From Adineta ricciae (lineage: Eukaryota > Rotifera > Eurotatoria > Adinetida > Adinetidae): DNA of 64,000 bases. Every line of letters starts with the position of its first letter. The first letter of the stretch is position 1. Below are positions 1 to 12,628 of this stretch, in pieces. A program made the position numbers and the translations under genes. The stretch is from NCBI GenBank assembly GCA_905250025.1, contig CAJNOJ010000053.1:421278-485277 (forward strand), written 5' to 3'. The notes beneath the pieces are model-generated. The model worked only from the letters and a program-made list of their open reading frames with translations, ran no database searches and was not told the DNA's origin.

Positions 1-2309
1 TAAATTCATTCATTCGCGTCCTCACACATTGTTCCTTTTTTCTTCACTTGCAAATAGGAAATCAAGAGATTCATCAAGGTGATGAGATCTTCATAACAGA
101 AGATTCTTTTCAGTCAATTAGAATATTTTTTGATCCGTTTCTCTTATTCATGCCGGAGATCTTCTGTTACGGTTAACTCGTTGACTTTTCACAAAGATTA
201 TGATCGATACAGACTTGCGAGTTATAAAAATGATTAAGAATTACTTGCAATTTTTCGTAAGTATTTTCGAAGGGCAAGATAGTTTTGATTCTTTGCATTT
301 TATTATCCGAATGTACTGTAAAGATAAGAGAACATATTTATTATGCCAATGAAATCGTCGATCGATTTTCGACTTGTCAAAAACGAAATACTGAATAATT
401 ATTGCAAGCGAAGTCAATTCCGATCAATGTCGCTTTTTCTTTACAAGTCTTAACTAATAACGTTCATTCAGATTTCCGTTGGATATCTCGAGTACTGACA
501 TCGTTCTATAGATTGACGAGAAGTGTTAATCGTTGTGTCTCTTCTATTTTCATTTCTTTCTTTCTTTCCCACCGCCTACCCATCCACTTTCCTATGCAGC
601 TCTTTTCTCTTCTGTTTTTATCCCATTTTCTATTATGATTATCAAGTCTTTGCATTCACATTGTATGATGAAAGATTGAGGTTTTTCGGCCGCAAGCTAA
701 TTCGTAGGATAGAAGAGAAAGAACGGAATGCAAGTTTTTCTTTTTCTCGTTTTTTTTATATTTATCTATTCTTTTCTTTTTCTTTCGCGTCATCTCTTTT
801 CCCGACCAAGATCGACGACACGACCTCAACAACAAACTCTTCTTGTCGATTCGGCAACATACAAAAGAAGAGATGGTGCGCCCTCTCCTTCGCCTCGCGT
901 ATTCAACAATATTGGAATTTACAGCGAGAACGCAAATGTTAGCAACTGACACCCACGCAACATGCTTCCGTTTTTCAGACGATCGCTCTTTCCTTTTCGC
1001 CAGATAACCATTGATAAGTTTCGAGAATGCGACATTGTAGTAACTGAAAGTCTCTTCTTTCTATTACAGTTAAGTAAACTTGAAAATGTAGTGATTGATT
1101 AAACTAATCGAATCGGAACAGCGATGTGCACGACCGATTTCTCTTTTTCTCTGTTCGTTGATCATATGTTTGTCACATTAGTGTGTCATTGCCATGAGAA
1201 TTGCAGGCACCTGTTAGCTATTATGATTGGAAAAGAAAACAGAACTCGACAAACACGAATCGCTGACACTTGTTTCTCTTGTCGTCCTAGTCAATGATAA
1301 CAGTTACAATAATAGATATAACTCTATTAGGACAACGATAAGCCTCCATTCGATGTTTTCCTTTGTCTCTGAAGAAAGATAAAACTGATATCTGTTACAT
1401 CAAGCACAATGCATGGTTTTCTGTTACGACTTTGCCAATCGTTTGTTGGTAATTTCGTGTAGGGCCGAGTATAAGAAACATATATCGAACTGATAAGACC
1501 AATCAATAGTGACTTCGTATTAAAAAGGAAATCTGATGCGGGTAAAATCTATGTGTAGAAAGAACTGTTCTAACTCTTTTCGCATTCTTCAGTTTTTTTT
1601 TCTTTTTTGATCGTTCGGTGTTCTTTCTCGTGATTGTTCTATAATGTGTTTTTGAAGAGAAAAGAGAATAGTGTTGAATAAAAGCAAGAATAGAGAAAAG
1701 AAAAGCGCGTCGTTTAACAAGAATCTCAATAAAAATATTGACACAGAGATAGAGAAGAACAAGAAGAGAAAACGTTGACGACACCATCTTTATTGCATTT
1801 ATTCTTGACCGAACAGATGGCAATTTGAAGGATATTCTTTCCAATAACGAAGGAGAGAAAGAGAAAGTGAGGATTTAACAGGAAAAGGTCGTCGAAGTCA
1901 CGTTCCACCCACAATATACCCATCACTCATTGAGAAAAGAGAGAAGATGAGAGGAAAAAACTCTTTTTGTATTGACTAGTTGTCCGTGCTTGATTGTTAT
2001 CGTTGACAGTTTTTTTTTCGCTTTTGATTAGTTGATGTCATCGTTCGTAAGGGTAACACACACGAATTCTGTGTGTTTTCATCATCTCGAGAAGAAGAAC
2101 AAGATGGTAGAAGTAGAGAGAAAAAAGAACTCGAGATAATGACGATGATGATAATGATAATGACATAGCGAGTTCAGGAGACAATCTGTTTTGTTATATC
2201 ATGATTATAAATGGTTTACTTATAGATGATTTGGGTGGTTTTCTATAATCATCGTCGTCGTCGACGTTGGCCTTCGTTTTGTTCTTAATCGTTTCTCTAC
2301 AGTATTTTC
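1..2309. other. Non-coding stretch upstream of FNDC3
   Basis: No exon chain or conserved coding signal could be read on either strand. The sequence is AT-rich with T-rich runs around 600-800. The short open frames here have low-complexity Ser/Phe/Arg content typical of chance frames. The last 20 bases before the FNDC3 start contain a splice-acceptor-like CTCTACAG about 9 bases before the ATG. A 5' untranslated exon or a trans-splice site may therefore lie just upstream. Confidence 0.5.
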
Positions 2310-5300
2310 ATGGCTTCAACAAGTGATTTATCTGAACAATTCAATCATCTTGAAGACCAAGAAACAAACATAGCATCAACATCAATGACATCTGATGATC
2401 CTATTGATTCAGAAGAAAAACTTCAAGAACAAGTACCATCTTGTCAAGCAGAAGAAAATGAAATCAAAATGACAGATAACAATAATAACGACGAACTCAC
2501 ACAAATCGATCCATTACCGACCATGAACGCAATCAATATGGTCACTGCGGAAGCTTCATTTACTGAAGCAACATCAGCAGATTTACCATTAGGTGCAACA
2601 CGCTCATCTGTTGCTCGAATTCTCGTTAAGCCCGGACAAATCTTTCGTGTTCAGGTCGACAACGAAGTCAAAGAAGTACATGGTAAGTTGATTTATTTTC
2701 ATTGTGATGATAACTACACGCGGCAACAAGAGATCTACTGTTTTAACTAAATAGTTACTGTTTTTTTTATATGAAAACTGTTATTTCTCCTTCCTTTTAC
2801 TTCCATATATCATATCAGATTTGTTTATCATGGTTGACTATAATAGAACTAGAAAACAAACGATATTGATGATGTCAAAACAATTGATTGATGAAAGCAG
2901 TTTGTTGTTTTTTTTTGTTCCAGTTATCATTTTCTCTTTAGTTCGAGATATGTATCATATTAATGCCTGGAGTGTAAGATGTCTAGTTAATATGTTGGGG
3001 CGTATCTGAAGTGACAATTGACAAGGTCTTTTCAGATAAAATTTTTTCTGATAGATGATTCTGATATCTGGCCTTTACTTCTCGTAGACTCAATCAGTGA
3101 GTGAACTTTTCTTTCGATAAGAACATCTATCTGGACAGCCGTATAAAGAGATATGTACTATTGTTTTTTGTCTTTCCTTTAATAAAGAGAAGAAGAAGAA
3201 GAAGAAGATGATAATGATAATGATGATTTTCACGAAAACAAATATCGTCCTTAGTTGATGGCCGTTCGACGACTATTGTATATGTTTATTTTAATACATT
3301 GCATGCTGATGAATGAGGGGAAGTAGAAGAAGAAGAAGAAGAAAAAGAACACTATCGAGCAGAAGTGAGAGTTCCGTATCTCGATGTGTGTGTGGTTTAT
3401 GTACATACGTTGTCGCTCGTTCTCTAGTTATTCTAATTATATGTACAGAAACAAGCGAGAGAAAGAGAAAAGGAGAAAGAGATAGAGAAGAAAGAAAAAG
3501 AACAGAACAACGAGTCATAGTACACACTCCGAGTGCAGAAAAAAGAAAAGTACGTTGGACAACCACAGTTGTATGGCAGAGATACACGCGTGTAGAGAAC
3601 ATCCTCTTGTCAAAAGATAATCGTCATTGAATTGTCAATAATCGATCTTGAAGTACTACTGATCATGTATGAAATCGGATTATTTGCAAAAAACGGATTT
3701 TATCCTCCGACATCACCCGGCTCCTCGAATACATCTTCACCCGACTCTTCGAAACACCAACGTCTACTAATTCCCGCAACGCCTTCGCCGCCTCACATAT
3801 CTCACACTTACTTTCCTCCTCAATCCTACCGTTTTCATTTGAATAATAATAATAATAATAATAATAGCTCGAATGGTAGTAGCGAAACACATTCATCATC
3901 ATCATCAACCGCTTCGAGTCATGATCAATTACATTCATGGTTTGTTGCACATATGACCACGCAACAACAGCAGCAAAGTATGTTTTATCATCGAAGTGAA
4001 TGACTTTCCTTTTCGCTCTTCCCCCATAAAGCTAATTGATACTAAAAATAGAAGGATACAGAAACAAAAGACTTTTTCAATTTTGTACCCGAACGGAATT
4101 CCTTCTGTTCTTGTTATACATGATTCATCATCATATTGTACTCGTACGTTCTTTGGGGGAGTAAAGCGCACAGTACAGTAATGCATGATTATGATTGATG
4201 CAGATTACACACAGGTCCAGCCGCAAGACTAGTATAAGTATAACCAGTCATGTTCTTTGGATATAGAAAGATAAAAAAGAATAGCAAAACTGCATTCATG
4301 GTTATATTTACTAATCGTTCTTTTTTTCTCGAGTAACAGTGACTGGATAGAGATAATCGGTGGTAGAATTGTTGTCTTTAACTGACGTCATCATACCACC
4401 CATCGATTCAGTCATTCGCCCACGATCCGACCAGTCGTGACAAACAGCTGCTGTTTTTTTTTCTCTTTTATCCGGTATAATATCAGTGACCTTTTATTAA
4501 GCCTGATATACCTTGAGCACAGAGAAAAAGAGAGACAGAAAGAGAGAAAGATAAAAGGAAAAGGAATTGGAAAGAAAAATTTGACAATTTGTTTCATTCG
4601 TTATCGCATCTGTTTACCATATCAATTGACACGAGGATTAATTTGATTCTCTACTTCTTCTAGGTCCAGCGACAGTAAGAATGATTTCAGAGAACGGACC
4701 AGCTTTTCCATTACCTTTACATTTACCACCTGGACATATGGTTCAACAAGTTTTAGACGAGAATGGTGTCTTAACACATGTTATTATGTCGCAACCTGGA
4801 CCATTACCACCACCGCCTCCACCTCATCATCATCTTGTAAATTAACATTAAATTTTGGAAAAAGAATTCTCGATTCTATTACTTTCGTTCCGTTCTTTAG
4901 CATACCGGTTATTCTCCATCGCCATATAATGGACTTTATGGTCATCCGTCACAATATCACAATCCGAATCTTTACGGATCTTATCCAACTGATACATTAT
5001 CGTACTCTTCACGTTCTCCTGGCAATCACACATCATCTTCACCATCTTCTACAACTAATCGTACGAAAGATCGAATTTCTGAGACTGTACAGTGAAAGTG
5101 ACAACTATTTCTCTTCTTTCTAGCGTCACATTGTCTACTTCACCTTGCTGCTGATAGTAATGGGACATCAGCACCAACTAAAGTTAGTGGTAGTACATCT
5201 ATAAACACTCCATCAGCTGACGCAACTAATAATCAACAGCATGGTTCGCCTGTGTATAATACGAATAATAACCATTGTAGTACGACTACAGGAGGAGGAT

Positions 5301-8300
5301 CAAGTGGAAGAACTATGAATAATGGTGGTTCAAAACGACGTATTCTTCCACCGCATTCGAATAAAAATTCCTTTGTAAATAATATTCATATGAGTAAGTA
5401 TGACGAAAAAATCGCGCTTGATCTTAATTTGTCTGAAAGAATGAAACCTATGTTCTTAATCGAACAAAATGTCAATCAGTCTTTTCCAATAAAAAGTTAT
5501 CGACGAATACGTTTGAATATAAAATTTCTCATAGGTTTTCCATTTACATGTTCTTGACAAAGCTCATCTTTCGATTTGTCTAGATGGTTCACACAAGTCT
5601 CCACATCATCACCATCACCACCATCATCATCCACCACCGGCACATTATCCGACGTTCTATCCTGATATGATCGCTCAGCCAACGAATGAACCTATGGATC
5701 TAGCAGCTGCAGCAGAATTCGATAAAGAACGACAAACAATCGAAAAGATCCTATCGAAACTATCCCCGCCGACTGTAAGCCATCGATATTTTCTCGGCGA
5801 AGATATGAAACTCTATTTGTTTCTTCAATATAGGTTCACGATATCGAAAGTCGAAGTGTATTAGTCCGAATTCAACCGCCTCGTGAAACATCGTTAACGT
5901 CATCTCAATCGGATTATTCCGTTGATTTTACCAACCTTAACTACGAATTGTTGCTGTCAGATAAAGGCAAAGATGCCAAGTATAAGCAAGTCTATTGGTA
6001 AGATGCCAGACTAACCGTGTATTAAAGTAATCAGTTGTTGTTGTTCTCTTCTTTCAGTGGCGATGCCATAGAAATAACTTTGAAAGATCTTAAACCTGCG
6101 ACAGAATACCATTTAAAGTAACAAAAAACTTTCATGGAAATCTTTTCACTACTACTGACAAAAAACTTCGATTTTCTAGAGTTTGTGCTTGTATTGATTC
6201 ATGCAAAGGCGAATACACGGATCCTGTTCCATTTACAACGGAGCAATGTGAACCTGATCGACCTAGTCCGCCGAAACTATTGGGCGGACGGCTAAAAAAT
6301 TCGTTAACATTAAAATGGACAGCAACAGCTGATAATGGTTCGAAAATAACCAATTACATTCTTGAATATGATGAGGTCGGTTTTTTTCGTCACTTGAACG
6401 ATGATTTTTCATCGTTACTTCTCTCATTCTCTTTCAGGGCAAAGGACGAGAATTTGTGGAGATTTATCGTGGCATAAAGAAACAATTTTTGTTGAGTAAA
6501 TTAACCCCAGCTACGTTCTATGTATTTCGTTTATCTGCTGAGAACAGTATTGGACGAAGGTGAGAATAACCGCATTGCAAACAGACGCAGTTCAACCTCG
6601 TTGCTTTCTCGTTTCAGCGAATCTAGTGAAACAGTTCGATTCAGTACCATAGGCACAATACCTTCTGAACCTGATCCTCCAATGTTATTGGAAAAAGGCG
6701 TGAAACATATAACTCTATCTTGGACAAGTCGCCCCACTGATGAAACATTTACATTGCAAATGAATGATGAATCAAATTATTTTCGTAATAAATATACTGG
6801 ACCATCACTATCGTATACTGTGACGGATTTATATCGAAATACTGAATATAAGTTTCGAGTAAGTTATACATGTTTTAATTCCTCGTTTTTTTGTACGATG
6901 CAATTAATTTATTCTAGTTGGCAGCACATAATCAAGAAGGACAGAGTAACTATTCTCAAGTTGCTACTTATAAGACATTGCCTGATCGACCTGATCCACC
7001 TGCGAAACCTCGAATAAAAGGACACATTCAAGCCACACAATGTCGTATCGCTTGGGGTAAGAAAAATGGCTTGAGGGTCCTTCTTGCTTCTCATATATAT
7101 TGGATGTTTTATTCTAGATCCACCAAGAGAGAATGGCGGAGCTGAGATTCAACAGTACCAGTTGGAAGTGGAAGAGTCAAAAGGTATATTTACATTCATA
7201 CCTTTGCTCATTCCATTGTACTTCTATTTTTTTAGGTTTTCATGTGATCTATACTGGTTTAGACACTGAATATTTACTTGAACAGTTAATACCTGGTCAT
7301 TTGTATTCATTGCGTCTATCCTGTTCGAGTATCGGTGGTCATAGTCATCCATCGGACATTACACAAATAAAAACGCTTGCTGTCGCACCTGCTTCGTGTC
7401 ATCCACCAAAGATTTCAGGAAAACCGAAAGCAAATTCTTTGCATCTTCGTTGGGGTATGACACATATGATTGTTTTTTCCTCGAGTTTCTCTTGACAGTG
7501 CAAAATGAATAGTCTTCTACAAGGCTAGAAAAACGTCCTAAAGAAAATATTTCAGTATCTGCTAAATCAGTCTTTAAACACGTTCAAAGTATTAGACACG
7601 TGTGCGCCTATGACCTCAGATGTACATATAACTAGTTTGCTTTCCGTTTCGTTTCAGCTTATCCTGATTATGATGGCGGTTCAAGTGTCATAGAATTTGA
7701 AGTTCAAGTCATTAATCCTGATAATTCATCACGTATTGTGTATCGTGGACGAAACCTTGAGTGTGCTGTTGCTGGTTTATTACCCGGTCGTCCATATCTA
7801 TTTCAAGTTCGAGCGTCCAATCGAGCAGGAGTACGTCATCTGACACTGTTCCATAGAATTACTAGAAATTTTCATGTTCATAGGCTGGTCCATGGTCAGA
7901 ATACCTTGAAGTTCTTTCTGGTCCCGGTACACCTGAAGTCCCACGAAACCTTGCAGTTGAATGTCGGACGGCGAATAGTGTCTACCTTAGTTGGGAAGAA
8001 GGTGCACATAATGGTGCAGCGATAACAGAATATCGTCTAGAATCGTCTCGAAAAGAAAATGATTTGTTCACGCAAATCTATTGTGGTACGAGTTGTTCAT
8101 ATGAAGCGAAAGGTCTTATTCCGGTTACACAATATTTTTTCCGAGTACAAGTATATTGAAATGCTATTTTTGGAATTTCAATTATTGCAATAAATCTCTT
8201 TTGATTTAGGCGGTAAACGCAGCTGGCCCCAGTCCATACAGTATAATAGTATCATATGTCACACCAGCCACTCCACCATCTATTGTTACATCTGTGAAAG

Positions 8301-9627
8301 TAAATCCGAAATCAACATCAATGACGGTTAATTGGAAAGAACCATCGAATAATGGCTTGCCAATCACGGGTTACTATATTGACATTGGTGAGAAGGAGTT
8401 AATCTTTGTTCCTCCAGAACTGACTGAATACACTATTGACGAAGTATTACCTGATACATCTTACAGGTAAGATTCATGAGTAATGGGATGTCTGAGAAAT
8501 CGACTTTTCTAGAATTCGCATACGTGCTGTGAACCCTATTGGACAAGGTCCATATTCTTCGACGGTTAAATGTCAAACGAAATGTTTACCACCGGATGCT
8601 CCTCAACTCGAGTGTGCTGTAGCAACACACAATTCTCTGAAATTGAAATGGAATCCGATTAAACATACGACACCGACAACGACGAATAGCAGTGAACAAG
8701 TCCCATCGATACGTATCATAAGTTATTCGATTGAGATGGAAGCTAAAGATGGAACGTGAGTGACACAAAATGCTCTTATCTTCACGAAATAGATGTGTGT
8801 CTCATTTAGTTTTTATTCAATCTATACGGGAAATACATCATCGCATAAAATCAGCAAATTGCAAGAGAATACATCGTATCATTTTCGTATATGTGCGAAA
8901 AACGATACAGCTGCTGGCCCCTGGTCAGAGATCTACACATTCTCCACAACAAAAGCGCCACCCAATGCTTTAAAAGGTAACTACAATCCTTAGCGAAACT
9001 CACCAATGCAATCATTTCGTCCTACTTTCAGCACCGAATATCACCGAAATTACATCTACCTCATGTGTATTTAATTGGCAAGCCCATAAACCACTCGGTA
9101 AAGACACAATCAGTTATGTATTACAGCTGCAAATATATCGCAAAGAAGCTGATTACAGAGAAATCTATCATGGTGAATCAACGTCCCATCGTGCCATTAA
9201 TTTAGAATCCGGTGTTGACTATCGCGCACGTATATGTGCTATTCGTACGACCAACGAAGGTATCGCATTGAATAGTTCGTTCAGTCCAGCAACACATTTT
9301 GTTTTACCGCGACCTGAAGACTTAGCGGCGGCATTAACAGTCTCGAAGACATTGGAGAATCGGTCGGTAAATGCGAATGTCAATGAGCAACGTGTATCAT
9401 TGATGAATCGTATTCGTTGTGATATTCATCGAAAATTGAAATCTATGAAATTATTCGAAAGTCGAAAGTTGACTGATCAACAATGGGCATTCGTTATCTC
9501 TGTTGGATTCGCACTCTTAGCAATCTTCATCGCCATTTTTGCCAATGTTATCTATTCGAAGTATAATAATGATTCGATCCTATCAGTTGATAAGACAATT
9601 TCTTCGTCTCCCGGAATAAAACAATAA
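2310..9627 (+). CDS. FNDC3: FNDC3 (fibronectin type III domain-containing protein 3, FNDC3A/B ortholog)
   Basis: Predicted 1358 aa from 19 exons: 2310-2682, 4664-4836, 4901-5060, 5124-5393, 5584-5774, 5834-5997, 6058-6117, 6180-6375, 6438-6559, 6618-6858, 6918-7056, 7118-7183, 7236-7454, 7658-7830, 7884-8150, 8210-8466, 8513-8755, 8810-8976, 9032-9627. All phases close. The N-terminus carries the family pattern ending in GPATVRMISENGP and LHLPPGH. A low-complexity His/Pro/Ser region follows, then about nine fibronectin III domains with WKEP/DNGSKITNY-type strands. Near residues 1313-1336 there is one C-terminal membrane segment (WAFVISVGFALLAIFIAIFA), so it is tail-anchored, as in animal FNDC3A/B, which are about 1200 aa. 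Human relatives act at endomembranes in adhesion and differentiation. Candidate polyA signals lie at 10159 and 10221. The ortholog call is very secure; individual splice borders are hand-derived. Confidence 0.95.
3665..3977 (+). CDS. FNDC3: Alternative first coding exon of FNDC3
   Basis: This frame lies inside the 2-kb first intron of FNDC3. It begins MYEIGLFAKNGFYPPTSP, is rich in Ser, Asn, His and Gln, and ends at a strong donor GTATGT at 3978 in phase 1. The ordinary first exon also ends in phase 1 and joins exon 2 at 4664, so this exon would splice in frame to the same exon (last codon AGT, Ser, then PATVRM). It would give a 1338-aa isoform without the first 124 residues of the main form. 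A promoter is not identified. That it is used is inferred from frame, phase and donor quality. Confidence 0.5.
4383..4390. promoter_or_regulatory. Perfect CRE-type palindrome TGACGTCA
   Basis: An 8-bp perfect CREB/ATF-type palindrome in the first FNDC3 intron, about 0.7 kb downstream of the alternative first exon. It may be chance; no spacing or partner site supports it. Confidence 0.25.
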
Positions 9628-11064
9628 CAGTGAGATCATTTTCAACCAAAAGAAAGCCATTTCTATATCTATATCTCTATACATATATATAGTCGTTTTT
9701 CTCCCTATGTACGGGTTGACCTTTTTCTGTTTTATCTGTTGTTCTTCGCACTGTTAAATGTTGTTGGTTTGGCCATTGGCTATTGGTTATTATTCTGATA
9801 TGAGAAAACAAAAGAAAAACGTAACTATATAACTTATATTTGTTTTTTCTTCTTATTATTATTGCTGACTACATGCACAATCTAAATATATACATATGAA
9901 CGGTTTTTTTTCTCTTTGTTTTTGTTTTTATTTCGTTTTGTGCGTATGCACGCAGTCACTGCGGCAACAATTTTATTTTTATCGTTGTTTTCCCATATTC
10001 GTTTTTCTCTCTTCCTCTTTGTTTTGCTGTTCTTCTCAATGTTGTTAAGTGTGTGTGAAGCAAGTGAAAGAAAGTCACAGACACAAGAATATATTGATAG
10101 AAATGTGTATACATATATTTATTATTTGATTGCATATGTGTGTCGGATTTTAAATAACAATAAAGTGAAGAGACATGAAACGGAATGTTTAATAGCTGGT
10201 CATACTTTGTTTTTTGTTGAAATAAACTTCAAAGAATGCTACAGAAATTGACCGAATTGCTGCCATCAACTGAACCGTTTGTGATTCGTGTCTAATATTT
10301 CTATAAGACGCTACCCGTCAGACCGATGATGCTGAATTGCTCTAAGAGAGTTTGGAGATTGTCTCGTGCTCAGAAGGCATTTCTTCTCTTCAATCGCTAT
10401 GTATGATTGGAATTAAAATCTAAGCACTGATTCATATTTCGTATCGAAAGAAGAAGGTATGTTTGATTGATCGATAAAACTAATTGCCCTTGGAGGACTA
10501 TTTATTTATACAATGTATTACGTCGGTAGAATATTTCTTCCACATTTGATTTTTTTGTAGTTATAAGAAACGTGAATATCAATAAGTGTAACGAGATGAA
10601 TCAGCAGTAGAATCTATGTTATGTCGAACAGATGATTCAATAGGACTAATGACGTCAAGGAAATGACACGTTTGTTAGTAATTACTGAGAACTGTATAAA
10701 TATTACACAATGAATCAAAGCATAAAATCAAGGACAAGGAACTTTGACAAATGAAATTTGATTACTGAATTAAAATGTTTTTGTAACCCTAAAGAAAAAA
10801 TTTATTAAGGATACAGTAATTTACTGGCGATTTATCGAAAGAAACAGTGTAGGTTTATTATTACGACGTCACCCGTCTGCATGAAACAGTAGATCATCAG
10901 ATATCATTTTTCACGTGTATTATTTATATTTGCCTTCATACAATGTGTGAAAATAAAGAAAGAGACAAAACTGAAACAACTGAAGCGTAGAAGTATAAAA
11001 TACACGCGGACATATCTGTCGCATCTAAAAAATTGCCTGTTTCTATTTGTTGGCAACGAATAGC
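9628..11064. other. Intergenic: FNDC3 3' region and upstream of the next gene
   Basis: AT-rich, with AATAAA signals at 10159 and 10221 that could end FNDC3. The 111-codon frame starting near 9916 is Phe/Leu-rich low complexity and sits in the presumed 3' UTR. TGACGTCA appears again near 10650. No further gene seen. Confidence 0.5.
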
Positions 11065-12628
11065 ATGGACTTAGTTCTAGAGCCAATTACTCCTGTTATC
11101 TCTCGAAAACTTCCAACACCAATAAATTCTCCGAGAAGTTTAACTGATGAACAATACTTTACACCTCAGTTACGTGTACGCAATAGGCAAGTGTCAACAG
11201 AATCGGAATCAACGACGTCCAACATTTCGTCAGTGTCATCAGATTACGAGAGTGACGAAAATTCGAATTCAACAGATCGTGCTTCAACACCAGCATCCAG
11301 ACATGTCCACTTTTCTTCGTCCGTTCCACTGTCGATTGAAATTCAGGTCAGTATCGAAAATGACGAAGCAGAATTTTTCGCTGTTGCCGTCCCGAGTGAG
11401 TCAACTGATTGCATCAACGAACTTCCGCAGCCATCTGTGCGAAAACGTGATAAAATACGTGCAGCATTTCATAAAAAGTTTCACCGAGTACACAGCGACA
11501 CAACCAATACAAGTACCCATGACTGGAACGAAGTTTTAGCTAAAACAATAGTCTCCATACACCGTGATATGGAAGACATCATCACCGATTTGGATGAAGC
11601 TCCTACACATATTACAAATAATCCAACATCGTGTTCATCAGAACAAATTTTGAGTAAGCCTCATCTATCGTTTGCTGAACGTCAACGTGGAAAACTTCAG
11701 TTGATACGAATGGCACAAATGTTGCAACCTCCCAATCTTTTAACCTGTGCATTAAGAGAATCGCCTTATGCGTACACTGATATTATCGTGCCAGATAACA
11801 ATGCTTTACTTCGTCTGAAGAAAAACTTTCCATTCGACAATCTTTTGATACAACATCAACCATTTCAGCATAGGAAATTTCGTTATCGAACTCAACGTAG
11901 TTTACTAAGGATTCGACACGATTTAAAAAAGCTCAAACGTGATTTATATGGCAGTGAAACATTCAAATCACATAAAGAGTTACCATCGCTCTTCGTTCAG
12001 AATTATCGAAATCATTTAGAGCAAGCTTTACATGAAGTTCGCCAACAAATCGCTGAATATGATCGTATACATTCTACGAACGATCATAACCGACCTAGTA
12101 TCAGTCAAATTGTTGCAAAAATGAAACGAATCGATCCGGATGTCAAAGCACAAATTGATGATTATCGAACAAAACTACGACCGATCGTAATACTTGTTAT
12201 CATAAAGAATCGATTCACGTCAAAGAATACTTTTGTTACTATTTTAGGAATACATTGATAAAAATGCCAAGCGTGAGTTAATCTCTGCACCATTCATCCC
12301 GCACCGACCAGCATACTGTCCTGATCGTTTGCGAAAAGAAACCAGCAAGAATATCAAAGACGAAAGCGATCAACTTCTCGACAAACGCTTCGATCCAACG
12401 ACGTTTGTCGATCTCAATCAAGAAGCCAAAGAGTTCTTCGACGATGATTTACCTTTTTGGGACAGACCCGAAGGCAAAAGATTACCAGTAGTACCACATT
12501 CATCACCAAGACGCCTATCACATCTTGAACTTTTACCACCTAAAGTAGGTGTTTGGGATCGACTAGTTTATTCGTTTAAATTCCAACAAAAGCTACTTCG
12601 TCTTGCTGAATCTCAAAAAGGCATATAG
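11065..12628 (+). CDS. Unknown 500-aa basic protein
   Basis: Two exons, 11065-12186 and 12248-12628, joined in phase 0, give about 500 aa. The first ATG in frame is at 11065 (MDLVLEPITPV); the frame opens slightly earlier without an ATG. The first 100 residues are Ser/Thr-rich and look disordered. Residues from about 220 to 400 are rich in Arg, Lys, His and Leu and predicted helical (RSLLRIRHDLKKLKRDL). The C-terminal exon continues with charged sequence and WDRP/WDRL patches. No membrane segment or signal peptide is visible and I recognise no family. The long open frame, clean intron and even coding character support a real gene. Its last 16 bases overlap the end of the exchanger gene on the other strand. 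Confidence 0.75.

Noticed and set aside
9916-10251. 111-codon open frame after FNDC3
   Set aside because: Phe/Leu-rich low complexity, contains the candidate FNDC3 polyA signals, no splice or homology support; treated as 3' UTR.
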